Source of the DNA: Akkermansia muciniphila
GTDB taxonomy: Bacteria > Verrucomicrobiota > Verrucomicrobiia > Limisphaerales > BJHT01
NCBI GenBank assembly: GCA_945861535.1
Contig: CAMAUZ010000010.1
Coordinates: 1-64,000 of the forward strand
DNA length: 64,000 nucleotides
Reading direction: 5' to 3'
Made by a program: the position numbers and the translations under genes. The notes beneath the pieces were generated by a model, which saw only the letters and a list, made by a program, of their open reading frames with translations, did no database searches and was not told where the DNA came from. The stretch's first letter is position 1, and each line of letters opens with the position of its first letter. Of this stretch, positions 17,037-24,948 are shown piece by piece.

Positions 17037-17144
17037 TTCCCTCTCTGCGTTCCTTCCGATCTCTGCGGTGTTCCACTCCGCGTCGCCCCGATCGGAGCGT
17101 TTCCTGAATACACCGCAGAGATCGGAAGGAACGCAGAGAGGGAA
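17037..17144. repeat. Perfect 35-bp inverted repeat (long hairpin)
   Basis: 17037-17071 and 17110-17144 are exact reverse complements separated by 38 nt (arms begin TTCCCTCTCTGCGTTCCTTC). Text of this type (crude CTCTGCGTTC/GAACGCAGAG runs) recurs near 20222-20246 as GCAAAGAACGCAAAG. It lies in a 1.15-kb gap between two genes of the same cluster and could act as a transcription barrier or be a mobile palindrome. Confidence 0.85.
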
Positions 17145-17285
17145 GGAGCCGATGGGGAGGCCCCACGCTCGCACGGAAGACCCCCAGCGTGTCGGGCAGG
17201 ACGCAGCGGGTCGTGAGGGCGGCTGAATTGGGCAGGGGAATTTGGGGCAAGGGAATTGGGAAAGGGACAAATCGGCGGCGGTTCT

Positions 17286-17563
17286 CGTCCCGGAGGGACG
17301 CCGGAGGAGATTAGCCGGGGGCAAATCCGCACCAGCGGATGCCGCCCCCGGTGAGCGTGCCGCGTGGCTCCGTGCCCCAGCGGGGCATCGAAGAAAATGG
17401 CCCGTGGCGACGAGTGGCGGCGGAAATGCTGCGGTGAAGATGCCGTCAAAAACTTCTTCGATGCCCCGCTGGGGCATGGCCCGTTTGGCGGCCCAACCGG
17501 GGGGCGCGCCCGCTGCGCGGGCTTGCCCCCGGCTAATTTCCTGCGGGGTCCCTCCGGGACGAG
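17286..17563. repeat. Repeat family A, copy 1 (about 278 bp, palindromic)
   Basis: Begins CGTCCCGGAGGGACGCCGGA and ends in the inverted counterpart CCCTCCGGGACG. Internal inverted arms centre on GTGCCCCAGCGGGGCATCGA and its complement. It is collinear with 52186-52462 over its whole length with scattered substitutions. Confidence 0.85.
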
Positions 17564-17648
17564 GAGCAAAGCGCTGGCGACAATTCTTTGTTCGTCGGCC
17601 GGGGGCAGGACAGCGGCAGAATAGTCGCGGCGAGCGAGGATTTTCCCC

Positions 17649-17825
17649 GGAGCGCGGCTGTGTGCACGGAGCACCAGCCGCAGCAGGTTGGCCGCACGGA
17701 ACGCCTCCGATTCCAACGGGTGCGTCCGAGGTTTCGGGGCCGCTGCGGCTGGTCCTCGGCGGACACAGCCGCGCTCCGCTTGGGTGGCGGCTCCGCCGCG
17801 CGGTGTTCATCGTGTCTCGGTGGTT
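17649..17825. repeat. Repeat family B, copy 1
   Basis: The core 17649-17777 (129 bp) has terminal inverted repeats GGAGCGCGGCTGTGT / ACACAGCCGCGCTCC. An extra flank to 17825 (CCACCGAGACACGATGAACA on the minus strand) is shared with copy 3. It lies 86 bp after family A copy 1, the same order as at 52 kb. Confidence 0.85.
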
Positions 17826-17856
17826 AAGAGATCCGGCTCGACTCATAAGTTGCGGC

Positions 17857-20196
17857 TCAAGCGAGGCGGGTGAAGCCGGCGGGGGCGACGGTGGGGCCGG
17901 CGGTTTCGCGCAGCAAGCTGCGGGCGTGGAGGGTGTCGAGGTGGGTGAGGACGTCGTCGAGGGCGGCGAGGAGTTCGGCGATCATGGCGTCGGTGTGCGG
18001 CCACATGAGGTAGAGCTGGGAGGAGAAGAGGAAGCCCGCGTGCAGCAGGCCGCGGATGGTGAGGGCTTTGGCGGCGGCGCTGTTTTCGCCGAGGGCGAAG
18101 GTGAGCGAGGGCGAGCAGGGCTGTCCGCCTACCTTTAGATTTAGGGCAGGATGGCGCGCGGCGAGGGCGCGCAGGTTGGCTTGGAATTGTTCGCCGAGGG
18201 ACCACACGCGGGGTTGCACGCCGAGGCGTTCCATTTTTTCCAGACAGGCGAGGGCGGCGGCGGGGCCGAGGCCGTCGGTCCAGGAGCTGCTCGAGATGAA
18301 GCTTTCGTTGGCGGCATCCATGACGGCGGCGCGGCCGACGAGGGCGGCGCAGGGGATGCCGTTGCTCAGGGCTTTGGCGTACACGACGAGGTCGGGTTCG
18401 AGGCCGAGTCGGGGCGACGCGCCGGGGAAGCCGTAGCGCCAGCCACTGGTGACTTCGTCGATGACGAGCACGGCGCCGCGTTGCTGGCAGGTGGCGCGGA
18501 TGTTTTGGAGAAAACCATCGCGCGGGCTTTCCGAGCGCATTGGTTCCATGACGACGGCGGCGAAGTTGTCGCCGAGCTGCGCGATGGCGTGGCGGAAGGA
18601 GTCGGGGTCGTTGTAGCGGAAGGGGACGGCGGTGCCGGCGAGTTCGCGCGGGACGCCGAGCGGGGTGAGGCCGGGGAGGAGGTGGCCGTCGAGGGAGTGG
18701 TCGTCGGCGAGATTGGCGGCGAGATACCAATCGCTCCAGCCGTGGTAGCCGCAGAAGGCGATGCCGCTGCGGCCGCTGGCGGCGCGGGCGATGCGCACGG
18801 CGAGGCTGAGGGCTTCGCCGCCGCCGCGGGCGAAGCGGACGCGCGCGGCCCACGGGTGCAGCGCGAGGAGGCGCTCGGCGAGGGCGGGTTCGTCGGGCGA
18901 GACGAGCGTGCAGTAGCTGCCGAGGGAGAGGCGGCGTTTGACGGCGTTGTTCACCGCTTCGTCCGCGTGGCCGAGGAGGATCGCGCCGACGCCGCCGGTG
19001 AAATCGGTGAGGCGGCGGCCATGCAAATCCCAGACATCCGCGCCGTGGCAGCGCGAGTAGTAGGAGGGCCAGGTGACGGGATCGAAGAGCTGGGCGCGCT
19101 TGGAGAGAAGGCCGGTGCCGCAGGAGATTTTTTGTTTCGCAGCGGACCAGAGTTCGGGGCCGGAGGTTGCGGGAGGGAGCGCGGAGGCGGGGAGATGCGG
19201 GGCGAGGAGGCGCAGCGCGTTGTGGCGGAAAACGTCGTGTTTATCGGCGTCGTTGAGGCCGCAGGAGTCGAAGGCTTCGCGGAGACAGAGGAGGCCCTCG
19301 ATGCCGACGAGGGTGAAATTTTCAAAATGGGTGACGGCGGGCGCGGGCAGGTCGTCGGCGTACACCCAGCAGAAGCCGTCGCCCATGGTGAAGGCTTTGC
19401 CGCGCAGTTCGCTGACCATGTAGTCGGAACCCCAGAGGACGCGGCGCGGGCCGAGGACGTCGAGGGCGGCGCGCATTGCGTCGGCCTCGGTGATGGCAGA
19501 GGTGTCGAGGACGACGTTGTCGAGGCGCGCGAGGTGGCGGAGGCCGCGGAGGGCGGTGCGGTAATTGAAGGAGCGGGCGACATGCGCGAGCACGAGGCGG
19601 CAGCGCGGGAAGCGGCGGCAGAGGCGGTCGAGGTCGACGAGATTGCGCGCGTCGGCGATGCCGTCACTGCGCATGAGGTGGAGCATGAGGACGCCGTCGG
19701 TTTCGTCGCAGAGGCGCCACATCCATTCGGGGGCGAAGTCCTCGATGGCGACCTGCGTGGTGTCCGCGAAGGGCGCGTAGAGACGGTAGGGTTTGAGGCC
19801 GACGAAGTGCGGCGTGGCGAGGAGGGCGCGGACGTAGCCGGGGTCGTCCGCGGGCGCGGCGAGCACGAGGGCGCGCGTGGGTGAGTCGGCGGGGAGCGTG
19901 GACATTTCGGCGGCGAGGAAGGCGTTTTCGCCACGGCGGTCATTGCCCGCGCTGGGGTAGCCGAAGAAGAGGCCGTCCACGCGGCGATGGGGCAGCCAGC
20001 GTTGGAGGGCGGCGTGGTAGGTGTTCAGACCGAAGGCGGTGTCGGCCGGGAGAAAGGCGGGGCGTTTGCCCTCGGCGAAGTGGCGCGTGTGATAGAGATG
20101 CGCGTGGGCATCGAAGACTTGCGCGGGAAGGAAATCGTCGAGCGAGGCGGCGAGGGCGCGGTCGGAAGGGGTGAGTTCGGTGACGAGGGAGGGCAT
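17857..20196 (-). CDS. Fusion protein: amidohydrolase + class III (PLP) aminotransferase
   Basis: 779 residues. Residues about 25-340 form an amidohydrolase-type barrel (VFDAHAHLYH, HFVGLKPYRLYAPF, RLVLAHVARS, RVLWGSDYMVSEL). Residues about 360-760 form a complete class III aminotransferase resembling glutamate-1-semialdehyde aminomutase: TGGVGAILLGHADE, FCGYHGWSDWYLAANL, VVMEPMRSESPRDG, VLVIDEVTSGWRYGFPG, and the PLP lysine in VVYAKALSNGIPCAALVG at about residue 606. Key residues of both halves are present, so it appears bifunctional: hydrolysis (or decarboxylation) coupled to transamination or 1,2-amino shift. It lies 128 bp downstream of an SDR and upstream of a second amidohydrolase and SDR. 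I know no characterised protein with this architecture; the pathway is unknown. Confidence 0.85.
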   Translation of the reverse strand: MPSLVTELTPSDRALAASLDDFLPAQVFDAHAHLYHTRHFAEGKRPAFLPADTAFGLNTYHAALQRWLPHRRVDGLFFGYPSAGNDRRGENAFLAAEMSTLPADSPTRALVLAAPADDPGYVRALLATPHFVGLKPYRLYAPFADTTQVAIEDFAPEWMWRLCDETDGVLMLHLMRSDGIADARNLVDLDRLCRRFPRCRLVLAHVARSFNYRTALRGLRHLARLDNVVLDTSAITEADAMRAALDVLGPRRVLWGSDYMVSELRGKAFTMGDGFCWVYADDLPAPAVTHFENFTLVGIEGLLCLREAFDSCGLNDADKHDVFRHNALRLLAPHLPASALPPATSGPELWSAAKQKISCGTGLLSKRAQLFDPVTWPSYYSRCHGADVWDLHGRRLTDFTGGVGAILLGHADEAVNNAVKRRLSLGSYCTLVSPDEPALAERLLALHPWAARVRFARGGGEALSLAVRIARAASGRSGIAFCGYHGWSDWYLAANLADDHSLDGHLLPGLTPLGVPRELAGTAVPFRYNDPDSFRHAIAQLGDNFAAVVMEPMRSESPRDGFLQNIRATCQQRGAVLVIDEVTSGWRYGFPGASPRLGLEPDLVVYAKALSNGIPCAALVGRAAVMDAANESFISSSSWTDGLGPAAALACLEKMERLGVQPRVWSLGEQFQANLRALAARHPALNLKVGGQPCSPSLTFALGENSAAAKALTIRGLLHAGFLFSSQLYLMWPHTDAMIAELLAALDDVLTHLDTLHARSLLRETAGPTVAPAGFTRLA

Positions 20197-20324
20197 TTAG
20201 TTGCGGGGATTGGGATGGCCGCAAAGAACGCAAAGAAACGCAAAGAGGGGAAAAGGGATGTGATGACGGTCAGACAAGTTGGGTTTGCGTTTGGTTTTCA
20301 CAGCGTGACGTCGTTTGCCAGCGC

Positions 20325-21116
20325 TCACCACGAGGTCCAGCCGCCATCGACGGCGAGGTTCTGGCCGTTGATGTAGCTGGCGGCATCGCTGAGGAGGAAG
20401 GCGACCACGCCGGCGATTTCGGACGACTGGCCGATGCGACCGAGCGGGACTTTTTTGGCGAGACGCTGGATGAACTCGGGGTGCGCCTGCTGGGTCGCGA
20501 CGGTGGGGAAGGGGCCGGGCGAGATGGCGTTGCAGCGCACGGCGCGGGGTCCGAAGTGGACGGCGAAGTAGCGGGTCATCTGCTGGATGCCGGCTTTGCC
20601 GACGCCGTATTCGATGGGGTTGGGATTCATCGGCGCTTCGTAGGCGCCGGGGTCGGGCGAGACGGTGCCATACATGCTGGAGAAGAGGACGACGCTGCCG
20701 CTGCCACGCGCGGCCATGCGCTGCGACACGGCGCGGGCGAGCACGAACGTGCCGGTGAGATTGCCGTGATTCGCGCGGTCGAAATCCTCGGGGGTGAGGT
20801 CGTCGAGGCGTTTGCCGGTGGAGGAGTAGGTCATCACCGCGAGGCCGTGCGGGACGCCGCGCGCGGCGCAGTGCTCGGTGACGAACCGCTCGACGGCGGC
20901 GGTGTCATTAGCATCCAGCGTGGCGGGCGTGACGTTGGGCGGGAGGCCGGCATCGGCGACCATGCGATGCGCGCGGTCATCGAGGTCCGCGCAGAGCACG
21001 CGGGCTTGCATGGAGGCGAGCAGCGTGACGACCGCACGGCCGAGATAGCCCGCGCCGCCGATAATCCAAAGGTCGCGGTGGGAGAGATCGAAGGGCGGTG
21101 GCGTGGGCGGGAGCAT
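20325..21116 (-). CDS. SDR-family oxidoreductase
   Basis: 263 residues from the ATG at 21116 (longer frame to 21428 runs into repeat DNA). The nucleotide-binding motif is GGAGYLG at residues 20-26, Ser146/147 precede the active site, and Tyr170/Lys174 form YGVGK. The usual NAG is replaced by MTYSS. The segment MNPNPIEYGVGKAGIQQMTR is reminiscent of SDRs that act on nucleotide-linked or nonulosonic sugars (for example PtmA-type), but this is only a similarity of style. The C-terminus has the common SDR ending NLAVDGGW. It is the first gene of the fusion-protein transcription unit. Confidence 0.88.
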   Translation of the reverse strand: MLPPTPPPFDLSHRDLWIIGGAGYLGRAVVTLLASMQARVLCADLDDRAHRMVADAGLPPNVTPATLDANDTAAVERFVTEHCAARGVPHGLAVMTYSSTGKRLDDLTPEDFDRANHGNLTGTFVLARAVSQRMAARGSGSVVLFSSMYGTVSPDPGAYEAPMNPNPIEYGVGKAGIQQMTRYFAVHFGPRAVRCNAISPGPFPTVATQQAHPEFIQRLAKKVPLGRIGQSSEIAGVVAFLLSDAASYINGQNLAVDGGWTSW

Positions 21117-21374
21117 GGTGATAGGGGCGACGATCAATGTTGGCAGTGCGGCCAAAAGTGCTGGGCGACGTTCATGAGCGAATCGGGGCGTGCGAAGAAT
21201 TGCAGTCGTGGCGGCGGAGGGCAAGGCCGCTGCCATGGCGGAAGCATTTCCCGGGCGCATCCCGCAGTCGCGGGAGCGGGCCGTTCGCGGTCCACGGGGG
21301 GCGCGTGGCAAGGCGTGATGGGAAGGTGCGCGACGCCGCCGGCCGCCATCAACTCCCGGCCCCAGCCCAGCGGG

Positions 21375-21542
21375 CGACCGATAATAGCCCAGCACTTCAG
21401 TGCTGGGTCCGCGTCGGTAACGAACCAAGTCCCGTCAGGGACGAAAGAAAGCGTACGTGGTCCAGCCTCGGTCGTCCCTGTAGGGACTTGCCGGTTCCCC
21501 GGCCACCAACCCAGCACTGAAGTGCTGGGCTATTATCGGTCG
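21375..21542. repeat. Mobile-looking element with perfect 34-bp terminal inverted repeats
   Basis: 21375-21408 and 21509-21542 are exact reverse complements (CGACCGATAATAGCCCAGCA at the outer end). Each arm is itself a hairpin (CCAGCACTTCAGTGCTGG). No coding potential. It lies in a 1.05-kb gap packed with palindromes. Confidence 0.85.
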
Positions 21543-22055
21543 TCCCTGCGGGACTACACCCAGGCGTCAACCCTCGCCGCAGTGGGTAGGGCGCGTCTGT
21601 CCCCAGCGCGCCGTGAACGTGCGGACGCGCAACCGGCGCGCATTCCACCGACAAACCCCGGAGGGGTTGTCCCATGAATAGCCGGGGGTGGCGCGAGGGA
21701 CGAGCGACACCCCCGGATACTCGCCGCACCGCTCCCGAACCCCGCAGGGGTTCCCCCAAACACCAGGGCATCCACGGCCCGCGGAATGGGGCCACCCCGC
21801 CGGGGTGGCGGGCATGTTGGCCGTCTGTTCCGGGGGTGCGCTCGTGCCTCGCGCACCCCCGGCTATTCACGGACAACCTCTCCGGGGTTGGTAGGGACGC
21901 GCTGCGGCGCGTCCGTGGCCTCTCCCCGGGTGCGCGTGGATGAGAGGGGCGGTTTCGGATTTGCCGCGCGTTCGGAAGGGGAAGGGTTTGGGCCGGGCGG
22001 CAGCCCGGCCCTACCGGGTTGGTAGGGACGCGCTGCGCGCTTCCGATCCGGCTTC
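21543..22055. repeat. Palindrome-rich intergenic DNA
   Basis: Contains several short inverted motifs such as AACCCCGCAGGGGTT, CCCCGGAGGGGTTGTCC with AATAGCCGGGGG, and GGTAGGGACGCGCTGCGGCG (twice, 21890 and 22020). These are typical decayed intergenic repeats. No gene is seen. Confidence 0.6.
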
Positions 22056-22160
22056 GTACCGCAGGCGTCTCGCCTGCGAGTTCGGGCGGCGTCTCGCCGC
22101 CAGTAGCAACTCGGGGCGAGACGCCCCGCGAACTCGCAGGCGAGGACGCCTGCTGTACGG
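22056..22160. repeat. Repeat family G, full copy
   Basis: Inverted arms GTACCGCAGGCGTCTCGCCT and its imperfect complement at the other end, with inner palindromes GGCGGCGTCTCGCCGCC and GGGGCGAGACGCCCC. Partial copies are at 31395-31456 and inside the PSD1 gene at 37909-37957. Confidence 0.8.
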
Positions 22161-22168
22161 GGGGCGGG

Positions 22169-22894
22169 TCAGGCGAAGCGGGCTTGGAGCCAGGGGACGA
22201 CGGTCTCGATCATGGGGCGGGTGAAGTCGCCGGAGAAGACGTGGCCGGAGCCTTTTAGCTCGACGAGTTGGGAGGGGATGTTGGCTTTGGCAAAGATGTC
22301 GCGGGAGTCTTGGATGGGGACGACGTCGTCTTCGGTGCCGTGGATGAGGAGCCAGGGGATTTTGATGGCGGGGGCGTGGTGGACGACGGTGTCGATGGTG
22401 GCGAGGTCGGTCATGTAGGCCTGGGAGAGCGGGCATTTCTCATCGTCCCACATGTTGCCTTGGCCGGGGGTGACGGTGCCAAATTCGCGTTGGGCAAAGG
22501 CGTTGGTGTGGACCATGCCGGCGAGGGAGACGAGGGCGTTGATGCGCGGGTCGTGTGCGGCGCGGAGGACGCCGACTGCGCCGCCCATGCTGTGGCCGAT
22601 GTAGGCGACGCGCCAGCCGGCGAGGGCGTCGAGGACGGAGCCGAGGTCGGCGGTTTCCTTGGTGATGGTGGAGTCCACGAAGCGGCCGCCGGAAGCGCCG
22701 TTGCCGGAGTAGGAGAAGCGCAGGGCGGGGACGCCGGCGCGGGCGAGGGCTTCGGCGAGGGCGACGACGAAGGGGCGGTCTTTGTTGCCGGTGACGCCGT
22801 GGCCGAGGACGGCAACGTGTTTCGCGCCGGGCGCGCCGGGGTGGAAGGTGTGGTCGAGGCGTTCGCCGTGTGCGTTCTTGATTTCGCCAAACAT
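22169..22894 (-). CDS. Alpha/beta hydrolase (dienelactone hydrolase/esterase-like)
   Basis: 241 residues with the alpha/beta-hydrolase fold order. The oxyanion region is LGHGVTGNKDRP. The nucleophile elbow is GHSMGG with Ser102. The acidic residue is in HGTEDDVVP (189-190), and His218 is in GSGHVFSG. There is no signal peptide, so it is cytoplasmic. The text is close to serine aminopeptidase S33 or prolyl-oligopeptidase-like esterases; the substrate is probably an ester or acylated metabolite. It is transcribed in the same direction as the SDR/aminotransferase cluster, but 1.05 kb of repeats separate them, so functional linkage is only suggested. Confidence 0.85.
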   Translation of the reverse strand: MFGEIKNAHGERLDHTFHPGAPGAKHVAVLGHGVTGNKDRPFVVALAEALARAGVPALRFSYSGNGASGGRFVDSTITKETADLGSVLDALAGWRVAYIGHSMGGAVGVLRAAHDPRINALVSLAGMVHTNAFAQREFGTVTPGQGNMWDDEKCPLSQAYMTDLATIDTVVHHAPAIKIPWLLIHGTEDDVVPIQDSRDIFAKANIPSQLVELKGSGHVFSGDFTRPMIETVVPWLQARFA

Positions 22895-22985
22895 GGGAGT
22901 GTGGGTGGGTGCGTGGTTTGAGTTGGGCCGCGTGGCGGTGGGCCGTGCGTGCCGGAATGCGCGGAGTGTTTAGCGGGAGGGAGGG

Positions 22986-23031
22986 AAAAGCTCAAAGAAT
23001 AAAGCTCAAAGCTCAAGGGAAGGGCCAAGGA
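22986..23031 (+). repeat. CTCAAAG heptamer element, copy 3
   Basis: AAAAGCTCAAAG ... AAGCTCAAGGGAAGGGCCAA. Forms an inverted pair with copy 4, 238 bp away. The spacer has no gene. Confidence 0.8.
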
Positions 23032-23269
23032 TCAATTTGCGACCACTGGCAGGCGGGACAGCGGGAGGCGCAGAGGGTGCCGGGGCATAGCAGGAGTTGC
23101 GAAAGTTCGTGCCGGAATGTCCGAGACGGGGAGCGCGTCCGTCTCCCTCTCCCCGTGAGGCACGAACGGAGGAGAGGGAGCCAGAGACCGCGGTGTGGAC
23201 TACGCGATCTTTCGCAAAGACTGATAGCCGGGGGGATTGGCATGAGCAGCGGCGCTCCCATTGATGCTT

Positions 23270-23315
23270 GGAGTTTGGTGCTTCCCTTGAGCTTTGGGCT
23301 TTGGGCTTTGAGCTT
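23270..23315 (-). repeat. CTCAAAG heptamer element, copy 4
   Basis: Minus-strand AAGCTCAAAGCCCAAAGCCC with the AAGGGAAGCACCAAACTCC tail. Partner of copy 3 in inverted orientation, just upstream of the MFS gene. Confidence 0.8.
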
Positions 23316-23377
23316 CCGCCGCCAGCCTTGCTCGGACGGGGGACGCTGGGAAAGGAGTTGGTCCCGCATCCGCGGCG

Positions 23378-24646
23378 GTGCGATGGGCAAGGCTTGTATT
23401 TCCCCGCCGCGCGTGTGTCCTGTCGCGCGTGCAACGGGAAACGAAACAAAGGGAGTGGGCGGAGTTGGCCGCCTTGTTTTTCCTCCAGGCGATGGCCATG
23501 GGGGCGTGGTTCGTGCCGTTGGGGACGGTGCTGGATGCGCACGGGTATCAGGGAATCAAGCCGCTCGCGTTCGCGACGTCGGCGGTGGCGGCGTTTGTGT
23601 CGCCGCTGATTTTCGGCGCGATGGCGGACCGGCATGTGGCGCCGGTGCGGGTGTTGCGCGGGCTGGCGTTGGCGACGGCGGGGGCGATGGCGCTGGCGGC
23701 GCTGGCGATTGGGCAGGGGGCGAGTGCGTGGGTGGTGCTGGCGCTGATTCAATTGCACGCGCTCTGCGCCGCGCCGACGTGGGGGCTGGCGACGTCGATC
23801 GTGCTGGGGCGGCTGAGTGATTCGCAGCGGCAGTTCGGGCCAATTCGCGCGGTGGGGACGTTCGGGTGGATGGTGGGTTGCTGGGTGGTGAGTCTGCTGC
23901 GCGCGGATGCCTCAGCGGTGGCGGGCGGGGTGGCGGCGGGCATGTGGGTGGGCGTGGCGGTGTTCACGCTGCGGCTGCCGTGCGAGGCACCGCCGGCGTC
24001 GGCGGAGACGATCACGCTGCGGCAGCGGCTGGGCTTGGATGCGCTGACGTTGTTGAAGGATCGGAATCACCGGGTTGTGTTCCTCACGGCGGCGCTGTTC
24101 TCGATTCCGCTGGCGGCGTTTTATCCGTTCACGCCGACGCATCTGCGGGAGCTGGGAATGGAGCGGACGACGGCGTGGATGACGCTGGGGCAGGTGACGG
24201 AGATCATCGCGATGGTGGGGCTGGCAAGCGTGCTGGGGCGGTGGCGCTTCAAGTGGACGTTGGCGGCGGGGCTGGGGTTTGGGGTGGTGCGGTACAGCCT
24301 GTGCATGATGAACGGCAAGGCGTGGGTGCTGGCGGGGCTGACGTTGCATGGGTTCGCGTTCACGCTGTTTTTCATCACGGCGCAGATTTATCTGGATCAG
24401 CGGATTGATGTGGCCTGGCGGGCGCGGGCGCAGGCGTTGTTCAGCCTGATGCTGGGGGGCGTGGGAAATCTGATCGGATATCTGGGGACGGGGTGGTGGT
24501 TTCGCGCGGCGCAGCACGCGGGGGCGGTGGATTGGCCGTTGTTCTGGGGCGGCCTGACGGCGGTGGTGGCGGTGGTGCTGGTTTATTTTCTGGCGGTGTA
24601 TCGGGGGCGGGAGGGAAAGGCGGGGAGTGACGGAGTGACGGAGTGA
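23378..24646 (+). CDS. MFS transporter, nucleoside:H+ symporter-like
   Basis: 422 residues from the ATG at 23378, or 405 from a GTG at 23429, which better suits the cytoplasmic N-terminus (VQRETKQREWAELAALFFLQ). About 12 hydrophobic segments follow, with WFVPLGTVLDAHGY, IFGAMADRHVAPVRVLRG (the MFS loop 2-3 signature) and FGPIRAVGTFGWMVGCWVV, as in MFS_1-like/NupG-type permeases. It is the only plus-strand gene of this region and diverges from the hydrolase gene, so it could feed substrate to the SDR/amidohydrolase cluster. The last codons and the stop (SDGVTE-TGA) lie inside an 8-bp tandem repeat, so the C-terminal tail is repeat-derived. Confidence 0.85.
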   Translation: MRWARLVFPRRACVLSRVQRETKQREWAELAALFFLQAMAMGAWFVPLGTVLDAHGYQGIKPLAFATSAVAAFVSPLIFGAMADRHVAPVRVLRGLALATAGAMALAALAIGQGASAWVVLALIQLHALCAAPTWGLATSIVLGRLSDSQRQFGPIRAVGTFGWMVGCWVVSLLRADASAVAGGVAAGMWVGVAVFTLRLPCEAPPASAETITLRQRLGLDALTLLKDRNHRVVFLTAALFSIPLAAFYPFTPTHLRELGMERTTAWMTLGQVTEIIAMVGLASVLGRWRFKWTLAAGLGFGVVRYSLCMMNGKAWVLAGLTLHGFAFTLFFITAQIYLDQRIDVAWRARAQALFSLMLGGVGNLIGYLGTGWWFRAAQHAGAVDWPLFWGGLTAVVAVVLVYFLAVYRGREGKAGSDGVTE

Positions 24647-24937
24647 CGGAGTGACGGAGTGACGGAGTGACGGGGTGAAAGGGTGAAAGGGTGAAAGGGT
24701 TGAAGGGTTGAAGGGTTGAAAGGGTTGAAGGGTTGAAAGGGTTGAAGGGTTGAAAGGGTTGAAGGGTTGAAAGGGTTGAAGGGTTGAAGGGTTGAAAGGT
24801 TGAAAGGTTGAAGGGTTGAAGGGTTGAAGGGTTGAAAGGTTGAAAGGTTGAAGGGTTGAAGGGTTGAAGGGTTGAAGAGGACGAGCCGTTGCTTTGCTTG
24901 CCCCTTCAACTTTTCAACGGTTCAACGGTTCAACCCG
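24625..24937. repeat. 7-9-bp tandem repeat array with inverted tail
   Basis: Six units of GAGTGACG (24625-24672), three of GGGTGAAA, then about 180 bp of mixed GGGTTGAA/AGGTTGAA units to about 24877. After a 27-bp break the same motif continues in inverted form (TTCAACGGTTCAACGG) at 24905-24937. It lies between convergent genes (MFS and DUF1501) and supplies the MFS stop codon. It is a hypervariable-looking array, not a CRISPR. Confidence 0.9.
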
Positions 24938-24948
24938 TTATCCGTTTC

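Noticed and set aside
16758-17846. Several overlapping Arg/Pro-rich frames in both strands between 16.7 and 17.9 kb
   Set aside because: They are readings of repeat families A, B and the heptamer element and of a perfect hairpin; no consistent protein emerges.
24625-24937. CRISPR array
   Set aside because: Units are 7-9 bp, directly contiguous and have no unique spacers; no cas genes are present.
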